In this document: piece after piece, positions 40,662 through 50,395 of the stretch
Numbering within the stretch: the first letter of the stretch is position 1
Layout: the number at the start of each line of letters is the position of its first letter
Source of the DNA: Elusimicrobia bacterium HGW-Elusimicrobia-3
Lineage (GTDB): Bacteria > Elusimicrobiota > Elusimicrobia > Elusimicrobiales > UBA9959
DNA length: 64,000 nucleotides
Reading direction: 5' to 3'
NCBI GenBank assembly: GCA_002840355.1
Contig: PHAL01000004.1
Span: forward strand, 1 to 64,000
Notes under the pieces: generated by a model
Seen by the model: the letters and a program-made list of their open reading frames with translations, nothing else
Database searches by the model: none
What the model was told of the DNA's origin: nothing
Made by a program: the position numbers and the translations under genes

Positions 40662-41325
40662 CGTAAAAATAGCGCTGGCCACCGCCGAGGCCCGGGTCTG
40701 GCGCGGCCGCGGCATAGTGATAGACCTGTTCCGCTTCTCCAACACCATAACCGCGCTGCTCGAGAGCGGCCGCAGTGACGTCCGGGTGTACCCCAGCCCG
40801 GCGATGGCGCTGTCGGCCCGCCGCCACCTGGCCGGCGCGGACATCTTTTCCGAGATAGCCCTGGGCGTGGAGCAGTACGACAACTCGCCCTACACCGCCC
40901 TCTACGGCTCCGACCCGGCGCGCCCGGCGCTCTCCGTCACCAATTCCGGCTCGCCGGCCGCCGCGTCGCTGCTGCTGGCCGACGAGATACTGGTGGCCTG
41001 TTTCGCCAATTTCCCGGCGGTGGCCGCCTACTGCCGCGCCAATCCCATGCCCACGCTGATCGTGCCCGCCTGCCTGTTCTACGACATGCGGCACGTGGAA
41101 GACATGATCTGCGCGCGCGCCCTGGTGGAGGAACTGGAGGGCCGCGACGCCTTCCCCGCGGCGCTCGACGAGATACACGCCAGCGGCCGCGTGCTGGATT
41201 TCCTCGCCTTCAGGCCGGAGACCGGCAAGCGGGACATGGAACTGGTGCTGAAAAAGGGCTGGATGAAGGCCGTGCCCCGCATAAAATTCAAGGCCGGCGC
41301 CGGCCTGGTGGAGAACCTAGCATGA
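40627..41325 (+). CDS. ComB-like 2-phosphosulfolactate phosphatase
   Basis: 232 residues. IVIDLFRFSNTITALLESG matches the ComB start motif (VxIDxxRxTTT-type), and LSVTNSGSPAA plus a conserved acidic region fit the family. ComB removes phosphate from 2-phosphosulfolactate in coenzyme M synthesis of methanogens; many bacteria have relatives where the role is unknown. No other CoM gene is here. The ATG lies inside the previous gene and directly after TAAAAT, and the next gene overlaps by ATGA. Confidence 0.75.
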   Translation: MSTPSQPLPRNSVKIALATAEARVWRGRGIVIDLFRFSNTITALLESGRSDVRVYPSPAMALSARRHLAGADIFSEIALGVEQYDNSPYTALYGSDPARPALSVTNSGSPAAASLLLADEILVACFANFPAVAAYCRANPMPTLIVPACLFYDMRHVEDMICARALVEELEGRDAFPAALDEIHASGRVLDFLAFRPETGKRDMELVLKKGWMKAVPRIKFKAGAGLVENLA

Positions 41326-41999
41326 AAAAAAAGAAAGCTGTAGTGCTGTTCTCCGGCGGGCTGGATTCCACGACGGCGCTCTGCTGGGCCCTCTCGAAAG
41401 GCTACGAGTGCCTGGCGGTCTCTTTCGATTACGGCCAGCGCCACGACCGCGAGAACCGGAGCGCCCGCGCCATAGCGCGCCGGCTGGGCGTGCGGCTCTA
41501 CGAGATAAAATTGGCTTTCCCCTGGTTCGCCTCCTGCTCGCTGGTCAACAAGAAACTGAAGCTGCCCGACGTGAAGCTCGCCAGGATAGGCGCGAAGGGG
41601 GACATCCCGTCCACCTATGTGCCCGGCCGCAACCTGGTCTTCGCCTCCGTGGGGTTCTCGCTGGCCGACGCCGAGGGCGCCGACGCCATAGTGCTGGGGC
41701 CCAACGTGGTGGACTACTCAGGCTACCCGGACTGCCGCCCGGAATTCTACCGGGCCCTGCAGAAGGCCGCGGCCCACGGCACGCGCCGCGGCGCGAACGG
41801 CCGCCCTATAAAGATCCTCACGCCGCTCATCAAGCTCAGCAAGGCCGGCATCGCCCGGCTGGCGCGGCGGCTGAAAGCCCCGCTGGAGCTGACCTGGAGC
41901 TGCTACAGCGGCGGCCGCAAACCCTGCGGCGTCTGCGACTCCTGCAAGCTGCGCGCCAAGGGCTTCTCCGAAGCCGGCTTCGGCGACCCCGCCCTTTAG
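41322..41999 (+). CDS. queC: 7-cyano-7-deazaguanine synthase QueC
   Basis: 225 residues. The N-terminal PP-loop is VLFSGGLDSTTALCWAL, and the zinc site is CYSGGRKPCGVCDSCKLR. It converts 7-carboxy-7-deazaguanine to preQ0 with ATP and ammonia, in queuosine synthesis. It is coupled by ATGA to the ComB-like gene and followed by queE, the enzyme of the step before. Confidence 0.95.
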   Translation: MKKKKAVVLFSGGLDSTTALCWALSKGYECLAVSFDYGQRHDRENRSARAIARRLGVRLYEIKLAFPWFASCSLVNKKLKLPDVKLARIGAKGDIPSTYVPGRNLVFASVGFSLADAEGADAIVLGPNVVDYSGYPDCRPEFYRALQKAAAHGTRRGANGRPIKILTPLIKLSKAGIARLARRLKAPLELTWSCYSGGRKPCGVCDSCKLRAKGFSEAGFGDPAL

Positions 42000-42002
42000 A
42001 CC

Positions 42003-42707
42003 ATGAAAAAACTCACCGCCCCGGTGGCCGAGATCTTCTGCTCGCTGCAGGGCGAGGGCCTGTACCTGGGCCAGCGCCAGGTGTTCCTGCGACTGGCCGG
42101 CTGCAACCTGGACTGCGCCTACTGCGACGAGCCGGCCGCGCTGGACGGCGCGGCGGGCCGGGCGATGACGCCGGCCGCGGCGGCCAGGGCCGTGATACGG
42201 CTGGCGCGCTCCGGCAAGGCCGGGGACGTGTCGCTGACCGGCGGCGAACCGCTCTTGCGCTGGCGCTTTATACTGGCGCTGGCCCCGCTGCTGAGGAAGG
42301 CCGGCCTGCGCCTGCACCTCGAGACCAACGGCACGCTGCCGGCGGCGCTGGCGCGGGTGGCCCCCCTGGTGGACGTTATCGCCATGGACATCAAGCTGCC
42401 GTCCTCCGCCGGACAGGCGGGCCTGTGGGCCGGGCATAAGAAATTCCTGGCCGCGGCGCCGGAGAAAACCTTCATCAAGGTCGTGCTGACGTCGGCGACC
42501 AAAATGGCCGAGCTGGAGCGGGCCGTGCGCCTGGCGGCCTCGGTGAGCGGCGACGTGCCGTTCTTCATACAGCCCGCCACGGCCGGGCCCGGCGGGGTCA
42601 AGCCGGCGGCTAAAAAATTCGTAGCGGCGGCCCGGAGTTACGCGGAGGCCCGGTTGGCGCGCGTGGAAGTGCTGCCGCAGCAGCACCCGATCTGGGGAGT
42701 AAAGTAA
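42003..42707 (+). CDS. queE: 7-carboxy-7-deazaguanine synthase QueE (radical SAM)
   Basis: 234 residues. The radical-SAM cluster motif is CNLDCAYC (CxxxCxxC) near residues 35-42, with [13 protein letters not shown] upstream as in QueE and TGGEPLL downstream. It makes the deazaguanine ring precursor using S-adenosylmethionine. QueD and QueF are not in the window. A folded repeat follows 17 bp after the stop. Confidence 0.95.
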   Translation: MKKLTAPVAEIFCSLQGEGLYLGQRQVFLRLAGCNLDCAYCDEPAALDGAAGRAMTPAAAARAVIRLARSGKAGDVSLTGGEPLLRWRFILALAPLLRKAGLRLHLETNGTLPAALARVAPLVDVIAMDIKLPSSAGQAGLWAGHKKFLAAAPEKTFIKVVLTSATKMAELERAVRLAASVSGDVPFFIQPATAGPGGVKPAAKKFVAAARSYAEARLARVEVLPQQHPIWGVK

Positions 42708-42724
42708 GCCGGGGAGCCATCCAC

Positions 42725-42840
42725 GGCAGGACCGGAACGCAAAAACGTGGTCTCGCACACCGTGCTCGCCACTCCCCGTCTCGGCCTCGGCGCTACGCAA
42801 GCCTCGGCCTCCGACAGGGTTTTGCTAACCCGGTCCCGCC
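42725..42840 (+). repeat. Folded dispersed repeat, copy A
   Basis: The ends form an 11-bp inverted pair GGCAGGACCGG / CCGGTCCCGCC (one mismatch). Inside, GCAAAA (42739-42744) pairs with TTTTGC (42820-42825). Two hairpins fill the middle: GTGG..GCAC-ACC-GTGC..CCAC (42747-42772) and GGCC-tc-GGC-(9 bases)-GCC-tc-GGCC (42783-42809). Copy B at 51701-51822, in opposite orientation, keeps the same fold. It lies 17 bp after the queE stop. Confidence 0.85.
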
Positions 42841-42885
42841 GCGGCTGTCGCGGCTTAAGGACGTAAAAGTGGAAGGGGAGGGAAT

Positions 42886-43191
42886 ATGAGCGATGGAACT
42901 TTTTTGGTGGAATGTCCGTGCTGCCAGGTGCGCATAGAGGTGGACCGGCGCACCGGCAAGGTGCTTAAGCACTGGGCGAAGCCGAAGGTCAAGGAGGGGG
43001 GCGACCTGATGAACGAGGCCCTCAAGAAAATACAGGAAGACAAGAACCGCCTGGACAGTTATTTCAACAATGCGGGCAAATCCCTGGAAGATAAAAAGAA
43101 AGAGCTGGATGAGAAATTCGCCGCGGAGAAGAAGCGCATAGAAGAATCCGGCGATACTTCCAAACCCATAAACCCGCTGGATTTAGACTGA
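42886..43191 (+). CDS. Small zinc-ribbon and coiled-coil protein
   Basis: 101 residues. An N-terminal CPCC motif (ECPCCQVRIEVDRRTGKVL) resembles one half of a zinc ribbon. From about residue 40 it is charged helix (KKIQEDKNRLDSYFNNAG, KKKELDEKFAAEKKRIEE), likely a coiled coil. GGAAGGGGAGGG precedes ATG. I recall similar small uncharacterised proteins but no function. Confidence 0.65.
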   Translation: MSDGTFLVECPCCQVRIEVDRRTGKVLKHWAKPKVKEGGDLMNEALKKIQEDKNRLDSYFNNAGKSLEDKKKELDEKFAAEKKRIEESGDTSKPINPLDLD

Positions 43192-43196
43192 TTCTC

Positions 43197-43218
43197 ATAA
43201 TATAATTATTTATATTAT
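43197..43218. other. AT palindrome after the 42886 gene
   Basis: A perfect 9-bp inverted repeat ATAATATAA-TTAT-TTATATTAT, unusual in this GC-rich DNA. It includes TATAAT (43201-43206) and could be a promoter for a short RNA ending at the terminator 43267-43299, or a protein-binding site. Confidence 0.4.
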
Positions 43219-43266
43219 AGGAGCGAAGCGCGTTAGCGCGCGCGGGTACATCGGCATGGTTAGCCC

Positions 43267-43299
43267 AAAGGGCCCAGATTTCTCTGGGCCCTTTTCTTT
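43267..43299 (+). terminator. Strong terminator
   Basis: A 12-bp stem AAAGGGCCCAGA / TCTGGGCCCTTT with loop TTTC, then TCTTT. It is 75 bases after the 42886 gene's stop. Confidence 0.85.
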
Positions 43300-43344
43300 G
43301 CTCTCTGGGCCTACACGGCCCTTACGAAAACCGCCTCCGGGCCG

Positions 43345-43350
43345 TATACT
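43345..43350 (+). promoter_or_regulatory. -10 TATACT, 6 bases before ATG (leaderless)
   Basis: TATACT-ATAGGC-ATG. A weak TTACGA lies 17 bp upstream (43322-43327). No Shine-Dalgarno sequence is present. Confidence 0.6.
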
Positions 43351-43356
43351 ATAGGC

Positions 43357-44955
43357 ATGACCCACAAAAAACTCGCCCTCGCGGCCCTGGTCTCTTGCGT
43401 CATACTCCCCGGTTTCGTATCGGCCCAGACCTCCAGGCAGTCGGCCATACTCGAAAATTACGGCGCCTCCGTTTCCGCCCTCGGCGTGAACGTCGATGGC
43501 CTGAAGGCTTCGCCGATACCCCAGCCCATGGCGCAGCCGGTAGCCGTACCCCAGGAATTCTCCGGCGCCGAGCCGGTCTCCTACTCCGGCACCGCGGTCA
43601 CCCTCTGGTACGCGCTGGGCGCGCAGATCACGGACAACGCGCCGTGGACCAATACCCCCACTTTCGAAGCGGTCTCCGACCGGGTGATGGCGGCCTCCAG
43701 GTCCCGCGCCTATCCCGCCCGCCGCGCCGGCCAGCCCTCGCTGTTCACCGAACCCGGCTTTATCGCCGAGTACGAGCAGGCCACCGGCGCCCGCTTCACC
43801 GCCGGCAACTCCGCCCGCTTCCTGATCAACGGCCCCGCCTCCTTCGAGGTGAAGGACGCCCTGATCCGCAGCGCCAAAAAGAGCCTGCTGATCTCCAGCT
43901 GGGCTTTCTACGACGATACCACCGGCTACCAGGCCGCGCAGATGCTCATCGCCAAGAAGCGCGAGGGCGTGGACGTGAAGGTGATGCTGGACAAGAAGGT
44001 CCTGGCCGGCCACGGCAAGAAGGTGGTTAAGATGATGCGGGACGCCGGCATAGAAGTGCTGGCCGTCAAGGAAAGCCGCGCCAACGACATCTGGCACGTG
44101 AAGGTGATGATAGCCGACGACCAGTACGCGGTCGCCGGCGGCATGAATTTCGGCGACGTGTACTCCCACAAGGGCGGCACCATACTGTGGCGCGACACCG
44201 ACATCGTCTACTCCGGCCCCGCCGTGCTCGAGAGCCGCCGGCTGCTGGCGGCGGTCTGGAACGCCAACGCCCGCAAGAACGGTCTTAAGACCATCGACCT
44301 CCGCTCCACCGCCGGCCTGCCCTTCGAGGGCGGCAGCGCCCGCGTGGCCGTGGTGATGCAGAACCCGCCCCAGAGCTCCCCGATCCTGGTCAGCATCGTG
44401 AAGGCCATGTACGCCGCTACCCGCAACATCAATATCGAGAACGCCTACTTCGTATCGCTGCCCGTAGTGACCCAGGCCGTGCTGGACGCCCGCGCCCGCG
44501 GCGTGGAAGTGAACATCATGACCAACTCCAAGGAGAGCATCGACCCCGAGGGCGTGGTGATAGTGGACGCGATGTACAAGTGCCTGGTCCCCCTGGCCCA
44601 GGCCGGCGCCAACATCTACCTCTATAACGGCCTGCGCTCCCCCGGTGACACCGTGCACTCCAAGTTCATGACCGTGGACGGCGAGTTCGCCGACATCGGC
44701 TCCTACAACCTGCATCCCCGCGGCGAGCGCTACGACACCGAGGTCAACGTGAACATCCTCGACCGCGCCGCCGTGGCCGAACTGGACGCGGCCTTCTACA
44801 AGGACCTCAAGAACTCCCGCATAGTCAAGAGCGAGGCCGACCTGGGCGTGAAGCCCGGCTTCGTGTCGAGCATCGCCTCCAACTACTTCTATGCCCAGCT
44901 CGGCGGCAACTCCCCCGCCACGGGCGTGCCGGCCGGCCTCAGCCTCCAGAAGTAA
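43357..44955 (+). CDS. Secreted phospholipase-D-superfamily protein
   Basis: 532 residues. A signal peptide is present (1-23, ends SAQ). Two HKD motifs give the PLD active site: WHVKVMIADDQYAVAGGMN and VHSKFMTVDGEFADIGSYN. Between signal and catalytic region is a Pro/Ala-rich stretch of about 100 residues. The family covers phospholipases, cardiolipin synthases and nucleases; substrate is unknown. Its export by Sec and absence of membrane helices argue against cardiolipin synthase. It has its own promoter and terminator. Confidence 0.85.
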   Translation: MTHKKLALAALVSCVILPGFVSAQTSRQSAILENYGASVSALGVNVDGLKASPIPQPMAQPVAVPQEFSGAEPVSYSGTAVTLWYALGAQITDNAPWTNTPTFEAVSDRVMAASRSRAYPARRAGQPSLFTEPGFIAEYEQATGARFTAGNSARFLINGPASFEVKDALIRSAKKSLLISSWAFYDDTTGYQAAQMLIAKKREGVDVKVMLDKKVLAGHGKKVVKMMRDAGIEVLAVKESRANDIWHVKVMIADDQYAVAGGMNFGDVYSHKGGTILWRDTDIVYSGPAVLESRRLLAAVWNANARKNGLKTIDLRSTAGLPFEGGSARVAVVMQNPPQSSPILVSIVKAMYAATRNINIENAYFVSLPVVTQAVLDARARGVEVNIMTNSKESIDPEGVVIVDAMYKCLVPLAQAGANIYLYNGLRSPGDTVHSKFMTVDGEFADIGSYNLHPRGERYDTEVNVNILDRAAVAELDAAFYKDLKNSRIVKSEADLGVKPGFVSSIASNYFYAQLGGNSPATGVPAGLSLQK

Positions 44956-44972
44956 GCCGGGAGGGGCCTGAA

Positions 44973-45008
44973 GGGAGCCGGGGCAAGCCGCCCCGGCTCC
45001 CTCTTTTT
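44973..45008 (+). terminator. Terminator of the PLD-like gene
   Basis: A 12-bp stem GGGAGCCGGGGC / GCCCCGGCTCCC with loop AAGCC, then TCTTTTT. Confidence 0.9.
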
Positions 45009-45034
45009 CCATAGGCAAACGCGCCTAAAAAACC

Positions 45035-45040
45035 TAAAAT
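45035..45040 (+). promoter_or_regulatory. -10 TAAAAT, 7 bases before hpt ATG (leaderless)
   Basis: TAAAAT-ATAGGTT-ATG, 27 bases after the preceding T-tract. Confidence 0.55.
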
Positions 45041-45047
45041 ATAGGTT

Positions 45048-45589
45048 ATGCATAAGGATATGCGGGAGGTCCTGCTGACAGCGGAACAACTGGACGCCGG
45101 CGTTAAGGCGCTGGGCGCCCGCATTTCCGCCGACTACGCCGGCCGCACGGTCACGCTAGTCGGGGTGCTGAAGGGCTGCCTGCTGTTCATGTCCGACCTG
45201 GCCAAAAGCGTCACGCTGGACACGCGCATGGATTTCATGATGCTCTCGTCCTACTCCGGCCAGCATTCCACCGGCGTGGTGCGCATCCTGCTCGACCTCA
45301 AGGAGAGCATAGAGGACTGCGACGTCATCGTGGTGGAGGACATCGTGGACTCGGGCCTGACGATGGAGTACATGCTGCAGAACCTCAAAACCCGCCGGCC
45401 CCGCTCGGTGGAGATCTGCACGCTGCTCGACAAGCCCAGCCGGCGCCGTGCCCAGGTGCCGATAAAATATTCGGGTTTTCAGATCCCGGACAAGTTCGTG
45501 GTGGGTTACGGGCTGGACTATAACGGGATCTACCGCAACCTGCCGTATATCGGCGTGCTCAGCGAAGCCGCCATAGAAGGAAACAAGAC

Positions 45590-45599
<10 letters not shown>
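45048..45599 (+). CDS. hpt: Hypoxanthine phosphoribosyltransferase
   Basis: 183 residues. The PRPP motif is VIVVEDIVDSGLTMEYML, and the purine side includes LVGVLKGCLLFMSDLA and DKFVVGYGLDYNGIYRNLPY. It salvages hypoxanthine and guanine. No Shine-Dalgarno sequence is seen, consistent with a leaderless message. It overlaps ftsH by 10 bases. The hpt-ftsH pairing is common in bacteria. Confidence 0.95.
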
Positions 45600-47410
<1,811 letters not shown>

Positions 47411-47425
47411 CCTGACGGGGGAAAT

Positions 47426-48256
47426 TTGTACCTGCAATATTTAAAAAACCTGGCGGATATCGCGGTCGTATACTACATAGTGTACCGCCTGATACTGCTG
47501 CTCAAGGGCACCCGCGCCATGCAGGTCATCTGGGGCGTCTTCATCCTGGCCGTCATCACGGCCGTGTCCAAGTACCTGCACCTCGAGGCCACCGTCTGGC
47601 TGATGCAGCAGTTCTGGCTGGCCGGTATGTTCCTGCTGATCGTGGTGTTCCAGCCCGAGATCCGCTTCGCGCTGGCCAACATCGGCTCCAACCCGCTGGG
47701 CCGCGTGATGGTTTCGGCCGAGTACCGCTTTATCGGCGAGATGATGGAGGCCGTGCGCGCCGCGATGGAAGAGAAGATGGGCATGCTGATAGTGCTCGAA
47801 CAGGACATGGCGCTGCGCGACATCGTGGAGAGCGGCGTGCGCATCAACGGCGAGGTCTCCAAGGAGATGCTGCTGACCGTCTTCCACGACAACACCATGC
47901 TGCACGACGGCGCCGCCGTGATCTCCAATAACCGCCTGGTGGCCGCCGGCTGCATCCTGCCGCTCACCGAACAGCAGGAGCTGTCCAAGATACTCGGCAT
48001 GCGCCACCGCGCCGCCCTGGGCCTCAGCGAGGCCGCCGACGCGATCATCGTTATCGTCTCCGAGGAGACCGGCACGCTCTCGGTGGCCCGCAACGGCAAG
48101 CTGCAGCAGCGCGTGGACCCCAAGGACCTCGAGGCCATGCTCTACCAGCTCTACCGCTCCAAGGCCGAGAAGACGCTCCTGCGCAAGTCGGTCCGGCCCG
48201 AGCCCGCGGCCCCCGGCGCCGCGCCGCAGCCCAACACGCCGCCGCCCCAGGCCTGA
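47426..48256 (+). CDS. cdaA: Diadenylate cyclase CdaA
   Basis: 276 residues from a TTG start (47426) with GGGGGA ahead. Three N-terminal membrane segments are followed by the DAC domain: LHDGAAVI with D161 and MRHRAALGLSE with R193-H194-R195, the two halves of the active site. It makes cyclic di-AMP from ATP, a signal for wall and potassium homeostasis. In Firmicutes CdaA sits with the activator CdaR (YbbR) and GlmM; here only a 32-residue CdaR-like gene follows and glmM lies 9 kb away. Confidence 0.95.
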   Translation: MYLQYLKNLADIAVVYYIVYRLILLLKGTRAMQVIWGVFILAVITAVSKYLHLEATVWLMQQFWLAGMFLLIVVFQPEIRFALANIGSNPLGRVMVSAEYRFIGEMMEAVRAAMEEKMGMLIVLEQDMALRDIVESGVRINGEVSKEMLLTVFHDNTMLHDGAAVISNNRLVAAGCILPLTEQQELSKILGMRHRAALGLSEAADAIIVIVSEETGTLSVARNGKLQQRVDPKDLEAMLYQLYRSKAEKTLLRKSVRPEPAAPGAAPQPNTPPPQA

Positions 48257-48258
48257 CC

Positions 48259-48357
48259 ATGAACATACCCGAACTTTTTACCCGCAACTGGCAGATAAAA
48301 GTGCTGTCCCTCATCATAGCGCTGCTGATCTGGTATTTCATCACCGGCGGCGCATAG
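48259..48357 (+). CDS. 32-residue membrane protein, CdaR (YbbR) anchor remnant
   Basis: A short ORF that starts 3 bp after the cdaA stop. Its sequence, NWQIKVLSLIIALLIWYFIT in the middle, matches the N-terminal membrane helix of CdaR/YbbR proteins (the W.LK.LSL..A..LW pattern). All YbbR domains are missing: a TAG stop comes directly after the helix and no remnant follows. The remaining piece could still regulate CdaA in the membrane, or be a leftover from domain loss. A perfect hairpin lies 27 bases later. Confidence 0.7.
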   Translation: MNIPELFTRNWQIKVLSLIIALLIWYFITGGA

Positions 48358-48384
48358 CCGTTAGTCTTTAGTCCTACCCGGCCT

Positions 48385-48414
48385 AGGCCCTAAAACCCCC
48401 GTTTTAGGGCCTTT
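48385..48414 (+). terminator. Hairpin after the cdaA operon, terminator-like
   Basis: A 12-bp perfect stem AGGCCCTAAAAC / GTTTTAGGGCCT with a CCCC loop. The following TTGGACTCTT is weak as a U-tract, so termination is probable but not certain. Confidence 0.65.
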
Positions 48415-48468
48415 GGACTCTTATGTCCCTGCCGCATTTCTCCCATAATATATATACAGGAGAATCTA

Positions 48469-49575
48469 ATGTTTAAAACCTCGGTATTCTTCGCCTCTCT
48501 TCTCTCGGTACTTCCCTTCTTAAGCGCCGCCGCCGGCGAGCTGCGGCTGCCCGCGGCCCCCGCTTCGGTGGAAGTGCCGGCAGCCAGCCCCGCCGACATG
48601 GACACCATCGGCCTGGTCCTGGATTACGACGAAGTCTACGCCGCGCTTAAATTCTACTCGGACATAGTTTTCGTCTCCCCGCAGGGCAGCCCCCAGTACC
48701 TCGAAGCCGCCGCCGCCGGCCAGTACCTGCGCGCCAGGCTGGAGTCCCTCGGCCGAGCCATAGAGACCGCGACCGGCAGGCCGTTTAGCGGCGCTACCAG
48801 GACGCGCGCCCGGGTCTCTTTCCGCATTTCCTCCGAGCTGGGCGACGTTTTCGGTTTCCACGGCGGCACCGCGGTGCGCGAGACCCGCAGCGTGCCCATC
48901 AAGGACGGCTACTGCAAGATCAACTATGTCAAGAACAACGTGCCCTTCCTGGTGCAGTCCGACTCGTTCCTCAAGAAGGGCGAAGTCATCCTCACTTTCG
49001 ACGACGGCCCCGGCCCGCTGACCGAGGAAGTTTCCGCCTCGATGAAAGAGGGGAACGCCCCTTCCGTGTTCTTCGTGCTGGGCTCCAAGCTGGGCGCCGC
49101 CGGCAGGGCGCGCGTGGCCAAAGCGGCCGCCGACGGCCACGAGATAGCCGTGCACGGCTACTGGCACGCCACCGAGAACGGCAAGCCTTTTACCAATATG
49201 ACCACCGGCAAGATCGTGGAGCAGCTGGGCGGCGTGAAGTCCTCCATCGCCGCCGCCGCCGGCCGCAAACCGGTCTTCTTCCGCCCGCCCTACGGCATCA
49301 TAACCCCCGACGCGCTCCTAGCGCTGGATTCGGAACTTAACCTCGTGCCGGTAGGCTGGACCATAGACACGCTGGACTGGTCCACCAAGAACCCCGACGA
49401 GCTTTTCGAGAAGACCATCGCCCTGATAAAACAGCGCGGCAAAGGCATAGTGCTGATGCACGACATACACGACCAGAGCCGCCTGGCCTCCAAGCGCCTG
49501 GTGAGCTGGCTGTCCGACAACGGCTACACCGTGGTCTCACCCGAGAGGATGACCAAAGCCTACCGCGGCGAGTAA
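48469..49575 (+). CDS. Secreted polysaccharide deacetylase (NodB fold)
   Basis: 368 residues. A signal peptide (1-22) precedes a helical N-terminal half of about 150 residues. The NodB catalytic half has ILTFDDGPGP, the metal-binding HEIAVHGYWH, FFRPPYG and VLMHDIHD. It would deacetylate N-acetylglucosamine in peptidoglycan or another polysaccharide outside the membrane. AGGAGAATCTA precedes the ATG, and an AT-rich ATAATATATATA lies upstream as a likely -10. Confidence 0.9.
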   Translation: MFKTSVFFASLLSVLPFLSAAAGELRLPAAPASVEVPAASPADMDTIGLVLDYDEVYAALKFYSDIVFVSPQGSPQYLEAAAAGQYLRARLESLGRAIETATGRPFSGATRTRARVSFRISSELGDVFGFHGGTAVRETRSVPIKDGYCKINYVKNNVPFLVQSDSFLKKGEVILTFDDGPGPLTEEVSASMKEGNAPSVFFVLGSKLGAAGRARVAKAAADGHEIAVHGYWHATENGKPFTNMTTGKIVEQLGGVKSSIAAAAGRKPVFFRPPYGIITPDALLALDSELNLVPVGWTIDTLDWSTKNPDELFEKTIALIKQRGKGIVLMHDIHDQSRLASKRLVSWLSDNGYTVVSPERMTKAYRGE

Positions 49576-49598
49576 GCCCGGCCGAGGCTGCGGTTCAG

Positions 49599-49625
49599 AG
49601 AGCGGCGCTGGCGCCGCTCTTTTTG
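49599..49625 (+). terminator. Terminator of the deacetylase gene
   Basis: A 9-bp stem AGAGCGGCG / CGCCGCTCT with loop CTGG, then TTTTTG. Confidence 0.9.
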
Positions 49626-49638
49626 TTCCCGGATTTAC

Positions 49639-49644
49639 TAGAAT
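49639..49644 (+). promoter_or_regulatory. -10 TAGAAT, 6 bases before ATG (leaderless)
   Basis: TTACTAGAAT-TCCCTT-ATG, 14 bases past the terminator's last T. No Shine-Dalgarno sequence. Confidence 0.6.
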
Positions 49645-49650
49645 TCCCTT

Positions 49651-50394
49651 ATGTCCCATACAGCCGTTTACGCCCACCGCTGCGGCATGGCCGCCGGCCC
49701 CGAAAATACCGTGGCCGCCGCGCGCGCCGCGCTGGCCGATGGCGCCGCCGCCGTGGAATGCGACATCCGCCGCACGGCGGACGGGCAGTTCGTGGCCTTC
49801 CACGACGCCGGCACCGGCCGCCTCTGCGGCCGCGACTGGAAAATAGCGGCCACCGCCTGGCCCCACCTGAAGGCGCTGCGCGTGCCGGGCGACGAGCCCA
49901 TAGCGCACCTGGACGATTTCCTGAACCTGATGATACTGCGGCCCGGCAGCGACTTCTATTTCGAGCTCGCGCTGGAGAAGCCCTCCGACGCGGCCGATCT
50001 GGCGCGGCAGATAGCCCGCGCCGGCGTGCAGCACCGGGCCTACCTGCTGGCCTTTTCGCACCGCACCGCTTTCCTGGACGCGGCGCTGGAGGCGGTGCCG
50101 GGCATAGGCGCGGCCGTGATGCCGCTGTATCCCTCCAACATGCTGCGCACCGCGCTGGGGGCCGGCGCCAGCAAGGTCTGCGCAGGCTGGATAGATTGGC
50201 CGCTGGCCAAGCAGCTTTTCTATTTCGGCGCCGCGGCCTGCGATTTCAAGGCGCAGGCGGACGCCGCCGAGGCCGAGGGCGTTGAGATCTCGGCCGGCAT
50301 AGCCAATAACCCGCGCGACGTGCGGCGGCTGGCCGGCCTGGGCGCGCGGGGAGTGTGGACCGACGACGTGCGCATGGCGGTTAAATACCTCTGA
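49651..50394 (+). CDS. Glycerophosphodiester phosphodiesterase-like protein
   Basis: 247 residues, a TIM barrel. YAHRCGMAAGPENTVAA holds the catalytic His and the metal Glu, and VECDIRRTADGQFVAFHD is the second GDPD motif with Asp and His. It would cut glycerophosphodiesters to glycerol-3-phosphate and an alcohol. It is a short form. The gene reads into a flavoprotein gene with one base between. Confidence 0.85.
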   Translation: MSHTAVYAHRCGMAAGPENTVAAARAALADGAAAVECDIRRTADGQFVAFHDAGTGRLCGRDWKIAATAWPHLKALRVPGDEPIAHLDDFLNLMILRPGSDFYFELALEKPSDAADLARQIARAGVQHRAYLLAFSHRTAFLDAALEAVPGIGAAVMPLYPSNMLRTALGAGASKVCAGWIDWPLAKQLFYFGAAACDFKAQADAAEAEGVEISAGIANNPRDVRRLAGLGARGVWTDDVRMAVKYL

Positions 50395-50395
50395 T

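Noticed and set aside
42725-42840. Integron attC site
   Set aside because: The repeat has a GTTAGC-type core, but the GTTRRRY/RYYYAAC pair and the usual unpaired extrahelical bases are not present, and no integrase is near.
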